From assembly GCF_001682865.1 (NCBI RefSeq), contig NZ_MAQX01000022.1, forward strand, positions 793,639-857,638: DNA of 64,000 bases. Direction: 5' to 3'. This DNA comes from Bacillus sp. FJAT-26390 (GTDB lineage Bacteria; Bacillota; Bacilli; Paenibacillales; Paenibacillaceae). The notes under the pieces are model-generated. The model worked only from the letters and a program-made list of their open reading frames with translations. It was not told where the DNA came from and made no database searches. Position numbers and translations under genes: made by a program. Positions 20,501-31,300 of this stretch are shown in pieces (position 1 is the first letter of the stretch; each line of letters opens with the position of its first letter).

Positions 20501-23500
20501 CGAAACGCTGCTTGAGGCGCAGCTTCAGCCGATTTGGGAGCAAATTTTGCAGGTGGAGAAAATCGGCGTGACGGAAGATTTTTTTCAGCTGGGAGGGCAT
20601 TCGCTCAAAGCGATGCTGTTAGCAGCGAGGGTTCAGAAGGAGCTGCAAACCGATATTCCGTTAAAAGCGCTGTTCGAGCATCCGACGATCCGCGGCATTG
20701 CCTGTTTCATAGAAGGAGAAATCGAAGCGGAAGGCTCGTTTGTCGCGATAGCGCAAGCAGAGCCAAGGGAAGTGTACCCGTTAACCTCGGCGCAGCGAAG
20801 AATGTTTGTCATCAATCAATTTGAGAACGTCGGGACGGCTTACAATATGCCCGATGCTTTGCTCATGGAGGGTCGACTTGACAAGGCGAGGCTTGCAGAT
20901 GCCTTGCAAAAACTGATCGAGCGGCATGAGCCGCTGCGGACCTCGTTCGAATGGCAGGAGGATGAGCCCGTTCAGCGCATACATGACGCGGCTTCCCTTG
21001 AGCTTGAATTATTTGAAGCGACTAACGCGGAGCAGGCTGAAATAAGGATGAGCGGGTTTGTTCGTCCGTTTGACTTATTGACCGCCCCGCTAATGCGAGC
21101 TGGCCTTATCCGTTTGGAGGAGACGCGTCATCTGCTCTTGCTGGATGTGCATCATATTGTTGCCGACGGCATTACGATTGGACAATTCATACATGATCTA
21201 GCGGCCTTGTATCGCGGTGAACAGCTGCCGCAGCTAGACATTCAGTATAAGGATTATGCCGTGTGGCAGCAGGGAGATGGATATGCGGAACGTATGAAGA
21301 AGCAGGAAACTTTCTGGGTGGAACAATTCTCGGAAGAGGTGCCCGCGTTTGATTTCCCTGCCGATTTCCCACGCCCGCTTGTGCGTGATTTTGCCGGCAA
21401 GCGATATGAATTCGCAGCTGATGAGCAGTTGACGGCAGCGCTTCGCAAATTAGCGTCGGCTCAAGGCGCAACGCTGTTTATGGTGCTGTTCGCAGCTTAT
21501 AACGTGCTGCTCGGCAAATATACCGGCCAGGAGGATTTTGTTGTCGGAACGCCGACAGCCGGCCGGGCTCATGATGAGCTGCGGGCTATGACAGGGTTGT
21601 TCGTAGGCACGCTTGCGCTTCGAACGAGGCCGAAGCAGGAGCTTGCTTTCGAGCAATATCTTGCCGAGGTTAAGCAGCATTGCGTTAAGGCGTTCGAGCA
21701 TCAGGATTATCCCCTTGAGCAGCTGCTGCAAAAGCTGGGCATTCCGCGCAGCATGAGCCGCAATCCTCTGTTCGATACGATGTTTCTTATGCAAAATATG
21801 GACTCAGCCGATTTGCAGCTTGAAGGCTTAAGGCTGACATCCTATCCGCAATCCAATAATATTGCCAAGTTTGACTTGACCTTTGGCGCGATAGAGCAGG
21901 ATGAGTCGCTTCATTTCAGCATCGAATATGCAGCGGCCTTGTATCGCCCGGAGACTGCGAAGCGGTTAGGAGATCATTACATAGAGCTGCTGCGCGGAAT
22001 CGCAGCACATCCAGAGAAAAGGTTAGCTGACCTGGATGTGTTAAACGGCGGCGAAAAGGAGCGGCTGCTTAACGAATTTAACGATACAACCGCAAGTTAT
22101 CCGCATACGGCTACGATCGCTTCGTTATTTGAGCAGCAGGTTTTCCGTCATGGGGAGCGAATTGCCGCATCGGATGGTGAGCGGCTGCTCACCTATCATG
22201 AGCTGAACGCCCGGGCGAACATGCTCGCAAGGCGTCTTCGCAACGAAGCGGAGGTAAGGCGCGACAGCCTTGTCGCGATCCTTATGGATCGCTCTACGGA
22301 TATGATCGTGGCAATGCTCGCAGTATTAAAGTCGGGTGGCGCATATGTACCGATTGATCCGGCATACCCGGAGGAACGAATCCAGTACATACTCCGCGAT
22401 AGCCAGCCGAAAGCGCTGCTGACACAAACCTCCTGTCTCCATCTGGCTAATAACGGCGTGGGGAAGGTATTTGATCTCCATGACCGTGTATTATTCACGG
22501 GTGATGACAGCGGCCTTGATTCGGTTAATGAACCGCAGGACTTAGCCTATATCATCTACACGTCAGGCACTACCGGCCAGCCGAAGGGCGTTATGATTAC
22601 GCATCGGAATGTCGTAAGGCTAATAACGAACGATCGGCTAACCTTTGATTTTAATGAGCATGACGTATGGACGATGTTTCACTCTTATTGCTTTGATTTC
22701 TCGGTATGGGAAATGTATGGCGCTTTGCTGCATGGCGGGCAAGTTGTCGTCGTGCCGCGCTCTACGGCGCAAAATCCGCAGGCGTTCGCCGAGCTGCTGA
22801 GACATGAGAAGGTTACGGTGCTGAACCAGACGCCGACTGCTTTTTATGCGTTGATTCAAGAAGAATTGCGCAGGCAGGAGCAGGGTTTAGCCATTCGGTA
22901 TGTGATTTTTGGCGGAGAGGCTTTGAACCCGGTCATGCTCCGTCCTTACCGCGAGCTGTACCCGGGCACAAAGCTGATCAATATGTATGGCATCACGGAA
23001 ACGACAGTGCATGTTACTTATAAAGAAATAACCGATCACGAGATTTCTACTAATGTAAGCAATATCGGGGTGCCGATTCCAACGCTTACCTGCTATATTT
23101 TCGATGCCAGGCAGCGGCTGGTTCCGATTGGCGTTAACGGCGAGCTTTATGTCGGCGGGGATGGCGTGGCTAGAGGGTACTTGAACCGGGAGGAGCTCAC
23201 GGAGGAACGTTTCGTGCCGAATCCTTATAAGCCTGACGAGAGGCTGTACAGGACCGGCGATCTGGTTCGCAGAATGGCAAACGGTGAGATGGAGTATCTC
23301 GGGCGGATCGACCATCAGGTGAAAATTCGCGGCCACCGGATCGAGCTAGGTGAAATCGAGACTGTGCTTCTCAAGCATAAGAAGGTAAAAGAAACGACCG
23401 TCACCGCGCGTGACCAAGAGAACGGAAGTAAAGCGCTGTGCGCCTATATCGTTGCCGAGGAGCAGCTGACCGTTACCGAGCTGCGCGAGTTTGCTAAGGA

Positions 23501-25295
23501 ATGGCTGCCCGATTATATGATACCCGCCTACTTTGTCCAGCTGGACAAAATCCCGCTGACCTCAAATGGCAAAATAGACAGGCCGGCGCTGCCTGAGCCG
23601 GATATGAGCATCGCGCTTGGCAGCAGCTATATGGCTCCTGAGTCGATTCGGGAGCAGCTGCTTGCGGACATTTGGCGAAGCGTGCTTGGCGGTCATTTGA
23701 TCGGACTGTCGGAAAATTTCTTTGCCCTTGGCGGCGACTCTATTAAAGCCATTCAAGTAGCTGCTAGGCTCGGGGCGTCCGGCCTTAAGCTGGAAATAAA
23801 AGATTTATTCCAGTATCCCACTATTCAAGAGCTTGCTCCGCGGCTAAAGGCTGCTACCCGAAGCATCGATCAAGGCCCTGTCTCGGGTGTGGCAGCGCTA
23901 ACGGCTATTCAGCAGTGGTTTTTCCGGCAGCGGTTTACCGATGCCCATCATTGGAATCAATCGGTCATGCTGTACACGCCGGAACGATTTGAAGAAAAAG
24001 CGATAAGGTCCGCAATGGATGCGATCATGCGGCACCATGATGCCCTTCGCTTCGTATTCCGTCCAAATGAGGAAGGCTCTATTACGGCCTTCAATTTAGG
24101 GCAAGAAGAAAATACGTTTGCTTACGAGTACGTTGATTTAACCGACGAGACCGATGATCGCGAGGCGCTTGCACGACATGCCGAGAAGCTTCAAAGCTCT
24201 ATTAATCTATCGGAGGGTCCATTGTTCCTCACCGCTCACTACCGGACTACAAACGGCGACCATTTGCTGCTGATCGCCCATCATCTGGTTATCGACGGCG
24301 TATCCTGGCGCATTTTGTTCGAGGATCTGGAGCAAGCGTACAGTCAGGCGCGGAGCGGGGAAGCAATTCGGCTCCCGCTCAAATCCGACTCCTTCCTCTA
24401 TTGGTCGAAGCAGCTTCACAAGTATGCGGAAAGTCCGCTTTTGCTTAGGGAAGCAGACTACTGGAGAGAGCTGGAGGAGAGAGGCATCATTCCGCTTCCT
24501 CGCGATCAATACGCGGGACGAGGTGATTTCTCGGTGCTGCGGACGGCTTCGTTCGAGCTGGATGAGCAGCAAACGGATCATTTGCTGAAACGGGCGGGAC
24601 GTGCGTATAACACGGAAATCAACGATTTGCTGATGACAGCTTTAGGCCTTGCGGTTAAGGAATGGTCGGGCATAGAGCAGGTAGGCATCAACTTAGAGTC
24701 ACACGGGCGTGAGCCTATCGCCGAAGCGCTGGACATTTCGCGCACGGTGGGCTGGTTCACATCGCAATATCCGGTTGTGCTGGATATGCGCGCAGCGGGT
24801 GATTTAGCCCGCCAGATCAAGCTGACCAAGGAGCAGCTGCGAGCTGTTCCAAGCAAAGGCATCGGCTATGACCTATTGAAATATTTGACCCCTGAGCCAT
24901 TGAAGCCAGCGCTGCGCTTCAATCTTGAGCCGGAAATTTGTTTTAACTATTTGGGCCAGATTGATGGCGATGTGACAAACGACATATTCAGGATGTCGGA
25001 TTATGATAATGGGTCCCCTGTCAGCGCAAAAGCGGAAAACAGCTTCGCATGGAGCTTCGGCGGCATTGTTGAGGATGGCCGGCTATCGATGAAATGCCAC
25101 TACAACAGCCTAGAATTTTCGGAGGAGACGATGAACCGCTTTATGGCTGGTTATCGTGCGCAGCTAAGCCGCGTAACCGTTCATTGTACCCTGCAAGAGG
25201 ATACCGAGCTGACGCCAAGCGATATTAGCTCGAAGGGGATGTCGGTAGACGACTTGGAAGACATTTTTGAGCTGCTGGAAGAAAAGCTGAAATGA
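17589..25295 (+). CDS. Nonribosomal peptide synthetase, C-A-T-C-A-T-E
   Basis: Two-module NRPS of 2568 residues. It starts at ATG 17589, 5 nt after a GAGGTG ribosome-binding site. Domains by approximate residue: C 8-450, A(unassigned) 465-960, T 968-1038, C 1060-1495, A(Thr) 1505-2007, T 2015-2085, E 2100-2568. The first C domain has the MQEGMLFH start and HHHILMDGWG centre typical of DCL domains, which accept a D-residue from an upstream E domain; that fits the E domain ending the previous protein. The N-terminus (MSKANAIQKV before YPLSPMQEGM) looks like an acceptor COM motif. The C-terminus (LTPSDI, then an acidic helix ending EEKLK) closely resembles the TycA-type donor COM helix. It adds an unassigned residue and D-Thr. 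Confidence 0.97.
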   Translation: MSKANAIQKVYPLSPMQEGMLFHSIMNSESSAYFTLMEATLTGSVDPELFEQCLNGIIIEFDILRTVFVHQNLPRPRQVVLHERSTKLHDEDLRHLTEAEQNKYIECYNEANRLRGFQLSKDVLLRVALFQTAEHTYRLMWSHHHILMDGWGFGVVIQRLLQMYAAKRTGGAIPPGIVYPYGDYIKWLENRSKEESLIYWKNTLAGFEGQTSLPHRPLSGPSEPFEQGQHEFAIDAASTLLLTRMAGGCGATLNSVFQAIWAVLLSKYNRTNDVVFGSVVSGRPSDVPGIEQMVGLFINTVPVRVRRTDGLTFAQLLTNIQADAVEMEAHSYLPLYEVQNQSELKHALLDHILIFENYPLGKDVDGEQAEDIIGFQTQVDRVFEQTNYDLNVVVAPADELSIKFSYNKNRFDCAFIQRVEGHLRGIINQILNNPAIALSDLVVVTTDEKRKLTAVFNATKRHFEEPKLVHALFEKQVRHTPEHIAVIGAGVELTYRELNTEANRLARTLLEHGAAGRIVAVMTEPSPDLAVALLAVLKAGAAYLPIDPALPADRIRYMLEDSKACCVLSDPHFAQLAESYGGKVIDISDISGYAEDASNLAIQVQPNDLAYIIYTSGTTGKPKGVMIEHRSIANTLLWRKAAYLFSPEDRTLVFLSFAFDAFVSTFFTPLLAGSSVLLAKAVEAKDPSALKRLIATNRITHFSAVPAMFLAILDVIDREEAMSLKAVTLGGEKVTEDVVNRARSINRNLELINEYGPTENSVITTCLRHVEDGRRITIGTPIANTQVWILGSDRQLQPVGAAGELCISGEGIARGYLNQPELMEQHFVPNPFAEGAGLLYLTGDLARWSEDGQIEFVERIDHQVKIRGYRIELGEIEAVLRKQPAIKDAAVLAVQDGAGSKQLCAYVTVEEGAEWGEASLRKALGTELPSYMNPAYVMRLERLPYTPNGKLDRKALPLPEASLGGRAYTAPETLLEAQLQPIWEQILQVEKIGVTEDFFQLGGHSLKAMLLAARVQKELQTDIPLKALFEHPTIRGIACFIEGEIEAEGSFVAIAQAEPREVYPLTSAQRRMFVINQFENVGTAYNMPDALLMEGRLDKARLADALQKLIERHEPLRTSFEWQEDEPVQRIHDAASLELELFEATNAEQAEIRMSGFVRPFDLLTAPLMRAGLIRLEETRHLLLLDVHHIVADGITIGQFIHDLAALYRGEQLPQLDIQYKDYAVWQQGDGYAERMKKQETFWVEQFSEEVPAFDFPADFPRPLVRDFAGKRYEFAADEQLTAALRKLASAQGATLFMVLFAAYNVLLGKYTGQEDFVVGTPTAGRAHDELRAMTGLFVGTLALRTRPKQELAFEQYLAEVKQHCVKAFEHQDYPLEQLLQKLGIPRSMSRNPLFDTMFLMQNMDSADLQLEGLRLTSYPQSNNIAKFDLTFGAIEQDESLHFSIEYAAALYRPETAKRLGDHYIELLRGIAAHPEKRLADLDVLNGGEKERLLNEFNDTTASYPHTATIASLFEQQVFRHGERIAASDGERLLTYHELNARANMLARRLRNEAEVRRDSLVAILMDRSTDMIVAMLAVLKSGGAYVPIDPAYPEERIQYILRDSQPKALLTQTSCLHLANNGVGKVFDLHDRVLFTGDDSGLDSVNEPQDLAYIIYTSGTTGQPKGVMITHRNVVRLITNDRLTFDFNEHDVWTMFHSYCFDFSVWEMYGALLHGGQVVVVPRSTAQNPQAFAELLRHEKVTVLNQTPTAFYALIQEELRRQEQGLAIRYVIFGGEALNPVMLRPYRELYPGTKLINMYGITETTVHVTYKEITDHEISTNVSNIGVPIPTLTCYIFDARQRLVPIGVNGELYVGGDGVARGYLNREELTEERFVPNPYKPDERLYRTGDLVRRMANGEMEYLGRIDHQVKIRGHRIELGEIETVLLKHKKVKETTVTARDQENGSKALCAYIVAEEQLTVTELREFAKEWLPDYMIPAYFVQLDKIPLTSNGKIDRPALPEPDMSIALGSSYMAPESIREQLLADIWRSVLGGHLIGLSENFFALGGDSIKAIQVAARLGASGLKLEIKDLFQYPTIQELAPRLKAATRSIDQGPVSGVAALTAIQQWFFRQRFTDAHHWNQSVMLYTPERFEEKAIRSAMDAIMRHHDALRFVFRPNEEGSITAFNLGQEENTFAYEYVDLTDETDDREALARHAEKLQSSINLSEGPLFLTAHYRTTNGDHLLLIAHHLVIDGVSWRILFEDLEQAYSQARSGEAIRLPLKSDSFLYWSKQLHKYAESPLLLREADYWRELEERGIIPLPRDQYAGRGDFSVLRTASFELDEQQTDHLLKRAGRAYNTEINDLLMTALGLAVKEWSGIEQVGINLESHGREPIAEALDISRTVGWFTSQYPVVLDMRAAGDLARQIKLTKEQLRAVPSKGIGYDLLKYLTPEPLKPALRFNLEPEICFNYLGQIDGDVTNDIFRMSDYDNGSPVSAKAENSFAWSFGGIVEDGRLSMKCHYNSLEFSEETMNRFMAGYRAQLSRVTVHCTLQEDTELTPSDISSKGMSVDDLEDIFELLEEKLK
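17610..20715 (+). other. NRPS module 7: C(DCL)-A(unassigned X')-T
   Basis: Pocket residues read DASSTGEVIK, differing from module 5 only at the 239 position (S for A). The two modules probably use the same or a closely related substrate. The carrier motif is LGGHSLKAM. Confidence 0.65.
20770..25292 (+). other. NRPS module 8: C-A(Thr)-T-E
   Basis: Pocket residues read DFWNIGMVHK (threonine), identical to module 2. The carrier is LGGDSIKAI and the E domain has HHLVIDG with NYLGQI near 24946. Predicted to deliver D-(allo-)threonine to the next protein. Confidence 0.9.
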
Positions 25296-25345
25296 GAAAG
25301 CTCAAATGAGAAAACGAGCGAATATGGTTATCAGAGAGGTGCGAA

Positions 25346-28300
25346 ATGTCCACTTTTAAGAAAGAGCAAGTAAAGGATATTTACTATTTGTCTCCGATGC
25401 AGGAAGGCATGCTGTTTCATACCTTGATGAGCCGGGATGCCTCTTATTTTGAGCAAATGACCGTCCGTATTCGCGGAGAGCTGGATATTGCCTTGTTCGA
25501 GGAGAGCATGAACCGGATCATTGCGCGTTACGATGTGTTTCGGACCACTTTTTTGTATGACAAGGTTAAGCGGCCGGTTCAAGTCGTGCTGAAGGAGCGC
25601 TCGCTAACCATTCAGATTGAGGATTTGTCGGGATTAACGAAGGAAGCTCAAGAGGCTAGCTTGGAGTCAGCAAGGCGGAAGGATCGTGAGGCTGGCTTTG
25701 ACTTGTCTCATGATATCCCTATGCGAATGATCGTGTTCCGGCTTGCCGCAGGCGAATACGAAATGATTTGGAGCCATCATCATATTTTGATGGACGGCTG
25801 GTGCCTTGGAATTATTATCAATGAATGGTTCAGCGTGTACGGATGTTTAAAACGCAAGGAGATTCCTGCACTTGCGCCTACCCAGCCGTATAGCGAATAT
25901 ATCAAATGGCTGGAAAAACAGGACAAGGAAAAAGCGTTAGCCTACTGGCAGGAGCTGCTTGGCGGTTATGAGCAGGGAGTATCGCTTCCGAAACGGAAAA
26001 ATCAGCCAGCCATTCAAACGACCCGCTATGAGCAAGCCGAAATACGCTTCAGCTTTGGCTTGGCACTCTCCCATAAGCTTCAGGAGCTGGCAAGCGGCTG
26101 TCAGATAACGTTGAACAGCTTGTTCCAAACTTTATGGGGCGTGCTGCTTCAACGGTACAACCATCTGGATGATGTTGTGTTTGGCTCCGTCGTATCCGGC
26201 CGTCCATCTGAGCTGCCCGGTATTGAAACGATGGTCGGACTGTTTATAAACACGATTCCTGTTCGCGTACGGCGTTTGGGGGATGAGACGTTTGCCGAGC
26301 TTGCTGCCATCGTACAACGGGATGCGATTGAATCAGAAAGCTATGACTACATGCCGCTGTACGATATTCAAAATAGGACGGAACTAAAAAACAATCTTAT
26401 TCAGCATATTATTGTGTTTGAAAATTATCCGATTGAAGAGGAAGTATCAGGGAGCGGCTCGGAGGATACGCACGGCTTTGATGTTGGCGACATAAGCATG
26501 TACGAGCAGACGAGCTATGATCTGAATATTATGGTGCTTCCGAGCGAAGACCTGACCGTGAAGCTTAATTATAATGCTGCTGTATATGATCCGAAGCAGC
26601 TTCAGGCTATTGAAGGCCATCTCATCACTTTGGCTAAGCAAGCTGTGGCCAATAAGGACATGCCTGTTCGCAGCATGCGAATCGTTACCAACGAGGAGCA
26701 GCAGCTGCTCGAATCGTTCCAAGGCGAGACATGCGATTACCCATCGGAGTACACGATTCATCGTTTGTTTGAAGAGCAGGCTGCCCGTACGGCGGATGCG
26801 GCGGCAATCGTGTTCGGCTCCGAGCAAATCACCTACAGCGAGCTGAACGCAGCAGCGAACCGGATCGCGAGCAGCTTGAGGCAGCAGGGGGTCGGCCCTG
26901 ACAAACCGGTGGGCATCATGGCGGATCGTTCGATTGCCTATGTAACGGGCGTGCTTGCCATATTAAAGGCTGGCGGCGCATTCGTGCCGATTGATCCGGA
27001 TCTTCCGGCAGAGCGAGCTGCATACATGCTGGAGAATAGCGGAGCGGAGATGCTGCTGATCGCGCCCGATATGGCAAGCAAGGCAGCAACCTTTGTTCAA
27101 AGTAGAATCAAGCTGCAGCTGCTGCAGGATGAGCTGTATGCTGAATTGCCGCCGGGCAATTTGCCGCCAACATCAAGCGCGAACGATTTATTTTACATCA
27201 TCTACACGTCCGGCACGACGGGTCAGCCCAAAGGCGTCATGCTGGAGCATAAAAATATGGTTAACCTGCTTTCTTATACAGGAACGAAAACAACGGTTCC
27301 TTATCATACGAAGGTGCTGCAATATACGACAATTAGCTTCGACGTCTGCTATCAGGAAATCTTTTCGACCCTTCTGGCAGGAGGCACGCTTTGTCTAATC
27401 GATAATGATACGAAGCGCAGCGTAGAGAAGCTTGCGGCTTGGATCAGCAAGCAATCGATACCGGTCTTGTTTTTGCCGGTGCCTTTTCTCAAATTTATAT
27501 TTAATGACGTGGATTACGTCGCCTTGTTCCCGCCTTGCGTGAAGCATATCATAACCGCAGGCGAGCAGCTTGTCGTCTCAGACGGGCTTCGAGCCTACTT
27601 GCAAGATCGCGGGGTTATCCTCCATAACCATTACGGTCCATCGGAAACACATGTCGTTACGACGTTGTCGCTAGGGGCACGGGATGCGATAGCCGAATTG
27701 CCGACGATCGGAAGGCCGATCCAAAATACGGGCATTTATATTTTAAATAACGGCATGCAGCTTCAACCCGTTGGCATACCCGGCGAACTGTATATCGCCG
27801 GAGACAATGTGGGGCGCGGTTATATCGGAAACGCTGAGCTTACAGCGGAGAAATTTTTGCAAAGCCCCTACCGCAGCGGAGAACGTTTGTATCGAACGGG
27901 AGATCTTGCGAGCTGGCTGCCAAACGGTGACATCGAATTGCTGGGCCGCATTGACCATCAAGTAAAAATTCGCGGTCACCGCATCGAGCTTGGCGAGATT
28001 GAATCGCGGCTGCTTAATCATCCAGCTATTGCGGAAGCGGCGGCAATCGCCTATGAAGATGATCAAAAAAGCAAATATCTATGCGCGTATTTTGCAGCAT
28101 CTGAAACGTTGTCGACAACGGCGCTGAGAGAGTATGTGCTTGAAGCGATGCCTGATTATATGGTGCCGTCTTTCTTCATGCAACTGGAGAAGCTGCCCAT
28201 TACAGCCAACGGGAAGACCGATCGCCGATCACTGCCCATGCCGGAAGGAGGCATGAAAAGAGGCGCTGCCTATGTGGCTCCGACAACTGAGCTGCAGCGA

Positions 28301-31300
28301 AAGCTGGCTGCGATATGGGCGGAGGTGCTGGGAGCTGCCGATGTTGGCATACGTGAGAGCTTCTTCGCATTAGGGGGCCATTCCCTCAAAGCAATGACGC
28401 TTGTGTCCAGCATCAGCAAGCAATGCGGAGTCGACGTTCCGCTTAAATTGTTGTTCGAGCGACCAACCATTGAAGCGCTGGCGACATATCTTGCGGACGA
28501 TAAAAAACCAGCAGCAGCCGATTACCCATCAGCCGTTCCGCAGGCGAAGAAGCAGGAGAAGTACCCGGTGTCGTCCGCGCAAAAAAGAATGTTTGTACTT
28601 AGCCAATTGGGCGGCGCTCATACGGGCTATAACATTCCGGGCATTTTCCTGCTTGAGGGAGAGATCGATTACGCTCGCTTCGAGGGGGCGATGCAGAAGC
28701 TGGTGGAGCGGCATGAATCGCTGCGGACTTCCTTTAGGCTAACCGATGGCGAGCCGATGCAGCACGTGCATGACAGCATCCTTTTTCATGTGAATAGGAT
28801 TGATGCCTCCGAGCTGCCGGATGCGGGGCGCGAGCCGGAAATGCTGATGGAACGATTTGTCCGTCCCTTTGAGCTGAGCAACGCGCCATTATTTCGTGTA
28901 GAGCTGGCTAAGCTGGCTGCGGATCGTCATTTGCTGCTTTTTGACCTGCATCATATTATTGCAGACGGTGTTTCACTCGGCATCGTTATTCAGGAATTCA
29001 TAGCCCTATACCAGGGAGAAGCGCTGCCTGAGCTGCGAATCCAATATAAGGACATTGCCGTCTGGCAAAATAGCCTCATCGGAACAGAGGTTTTCGGCAG
29101 GAAGGAAGCATATTGGCTTGAGCAATTTTCTGGCGATTTGCCCTTGCTCGATCTGCCGACCGATTACCCGCGGCCAGCCATTAGAAGCTTTGAAGGAGAG
29201 CATATATCGAAACGCCTCGAACCGGGGCTTGCCGCTTCGCTTGAAGAGTATGCAGCGAAGGAAGGTGTTACGCTCTACATGCTGCTGCTCGCTGCATACT
29301 TCGGCCTGCTGTACAAATATACCGGACAATCGGATATTATCGTCGGATCGCCGGTTGCGGGACGAACGCATGACGATATGAATCAAGTTGTCGGAATGTT
29401 CGTGAATACGTTAGCGCTGCGTGCAAAGCCGGAAGGAGCCAAGACGTTCCGTGCCTTGCTGCAAGAGGTGAAGGAAACTTCGCTGCTCGCGTTCGAGCAT
29501 CAGGATTACCCGTATGAAACGCTGCTGGAGAAGCTGGATATGCCTCGTGATTTGAGCCGGAATCCGCTGTTTGATGCCGTGTTTATGGTACAGAATCTAC
29601 CAGAGGCCGCAGCTGATCCGAATGGGTTAAACGTAACGTCCTGCGAATTTGAAAATAAATGGTCCAAATTTGATTTGACCCTTATGGCTGAGCCGTCAAG
29701 CCTTGGGTTAACGCTTGGCGTTGAATTCAGCACCGCCTTGTTCGGCAAAGATACGATGCAGCGGTTTCTGAGCTGTTATACGCAATTTTTAACAGCGGTC
29801 GTTCGCCAGCCTGATCTGACTCTAGCAGAAATAAACATGCTGACAGAGGAAGACAGCCGCGTGCTGCTGGAGGATTTTAACGAGACTGCGATTGAAATCC
29901 CGGCTGGCGGTACGGTGCACTCCCTATTCGAGCAGCAAGCGAGCCGTATTCCGGATGCGCTTGCCCTGAAGTTTGGTGACACTGCATTGTCCTATGCTGA
30001 GCTTAATGAGAAGGCGGACAAAATGGCAGCGAAGCTTCGCCGATCAGGCATTGGAGCGGAAGCGATTGTTGGCGTCATGATGGAGCGATCCGCCGAGCTG
30101 GTCGTGTCGATGCTCGCTATTATTAAAGCCGGCGGCGCTTATTTGCCAATCGATATCGACTATCCCACGGAACGGATTCGGTTCATGGTTAGGGACAGCG
30201 GCGCTAAGCTGCTCATAACCAGGCGGCAAGACGAAGAGAAGGCTCGGGCAGCCATTGAAGAGGAGAGCAATCTGCTCGTCAAAGAGGAGATCGATGGGCA
30301 ATCTGCCGATGAACCGCTTCTGGCCATTGGCGATGAGGGAGAGCATCAACCATGTTCGCTGGACAGCTTGGCGTACGTTATTTATACGTCCGGAACAACA
30401 GGGCAACCCAAAGGAACTTTGCTGGAGCATAGAGGCCTTGTCAATTTGCAGCGTTATTTTCAAAATCAATACGGCATCGGCGAAGGGGATCGAATCGCCC
30501 AGTTTGCGAGCAGCTCGTTCGATGCCTCGGTGTGGGAAATAAGCATGGCGCTTCTAACCGGGGCAAGCCTGCATATCGTTCCGAAGGAAGCGTTAAACGA
30601 TTATGCAAGCTTTGAAGCTTTTATGGGCGAGGAGAAAATTACGCTCATCACGTTGCCGCCAACGTTCGCTGTTCATTTGGACCCCTTGCGCCTGCCCTAT
30701 TTACGCCGCCTGATTACCGCTGGGTCTGCAGCTTCGAGGGAGCTGGTCAGCCGCTGGTTCGACCGCGTAAGCTACGTCAATGCATATGGCCCAACGGAAA
30801 CGACGATATGCGCGACCGCCTCCGAAATAGATGAGAAGCTGTTTGAATCTACTTCGTCCGTATCGATCGGCAAACCGATCGCGAATACTCAAATATATAT
30901 GGTCAGCCCGGATAACCAGCTGCAGCCGATCGGCGTGCCGGGGGAATTATGCATCGGAGGCGCGGGCCTCGCAAGAGGATATCTTAACCGGCAGGAGCTG
31001 ACTGAAGCGAAATTTGTTTCAAATCCTTTCCTGCAAGGAGAGAGGATGTACCGAACCGGAGATTTGGCACGATGGCTGCCTGATGGCAGCATTGAATATT
31101 TGGGCCGAATCGATCATCAGGTGAAAATACGCGGCTACCGCATTGAGCTTGGCGAAATTGAAGCGGCTATGCTTCAAATGGATCGTTTGGAGGAAGCGGT
31201 GACGCTCGCTCTTCATGACGAGCGGGGGGATGCTTATCTGTGCGCGTTTTATACGGCTCCAAGCGGACTTGAAACTACAGAGGTGCATGAGCATTTGGCA

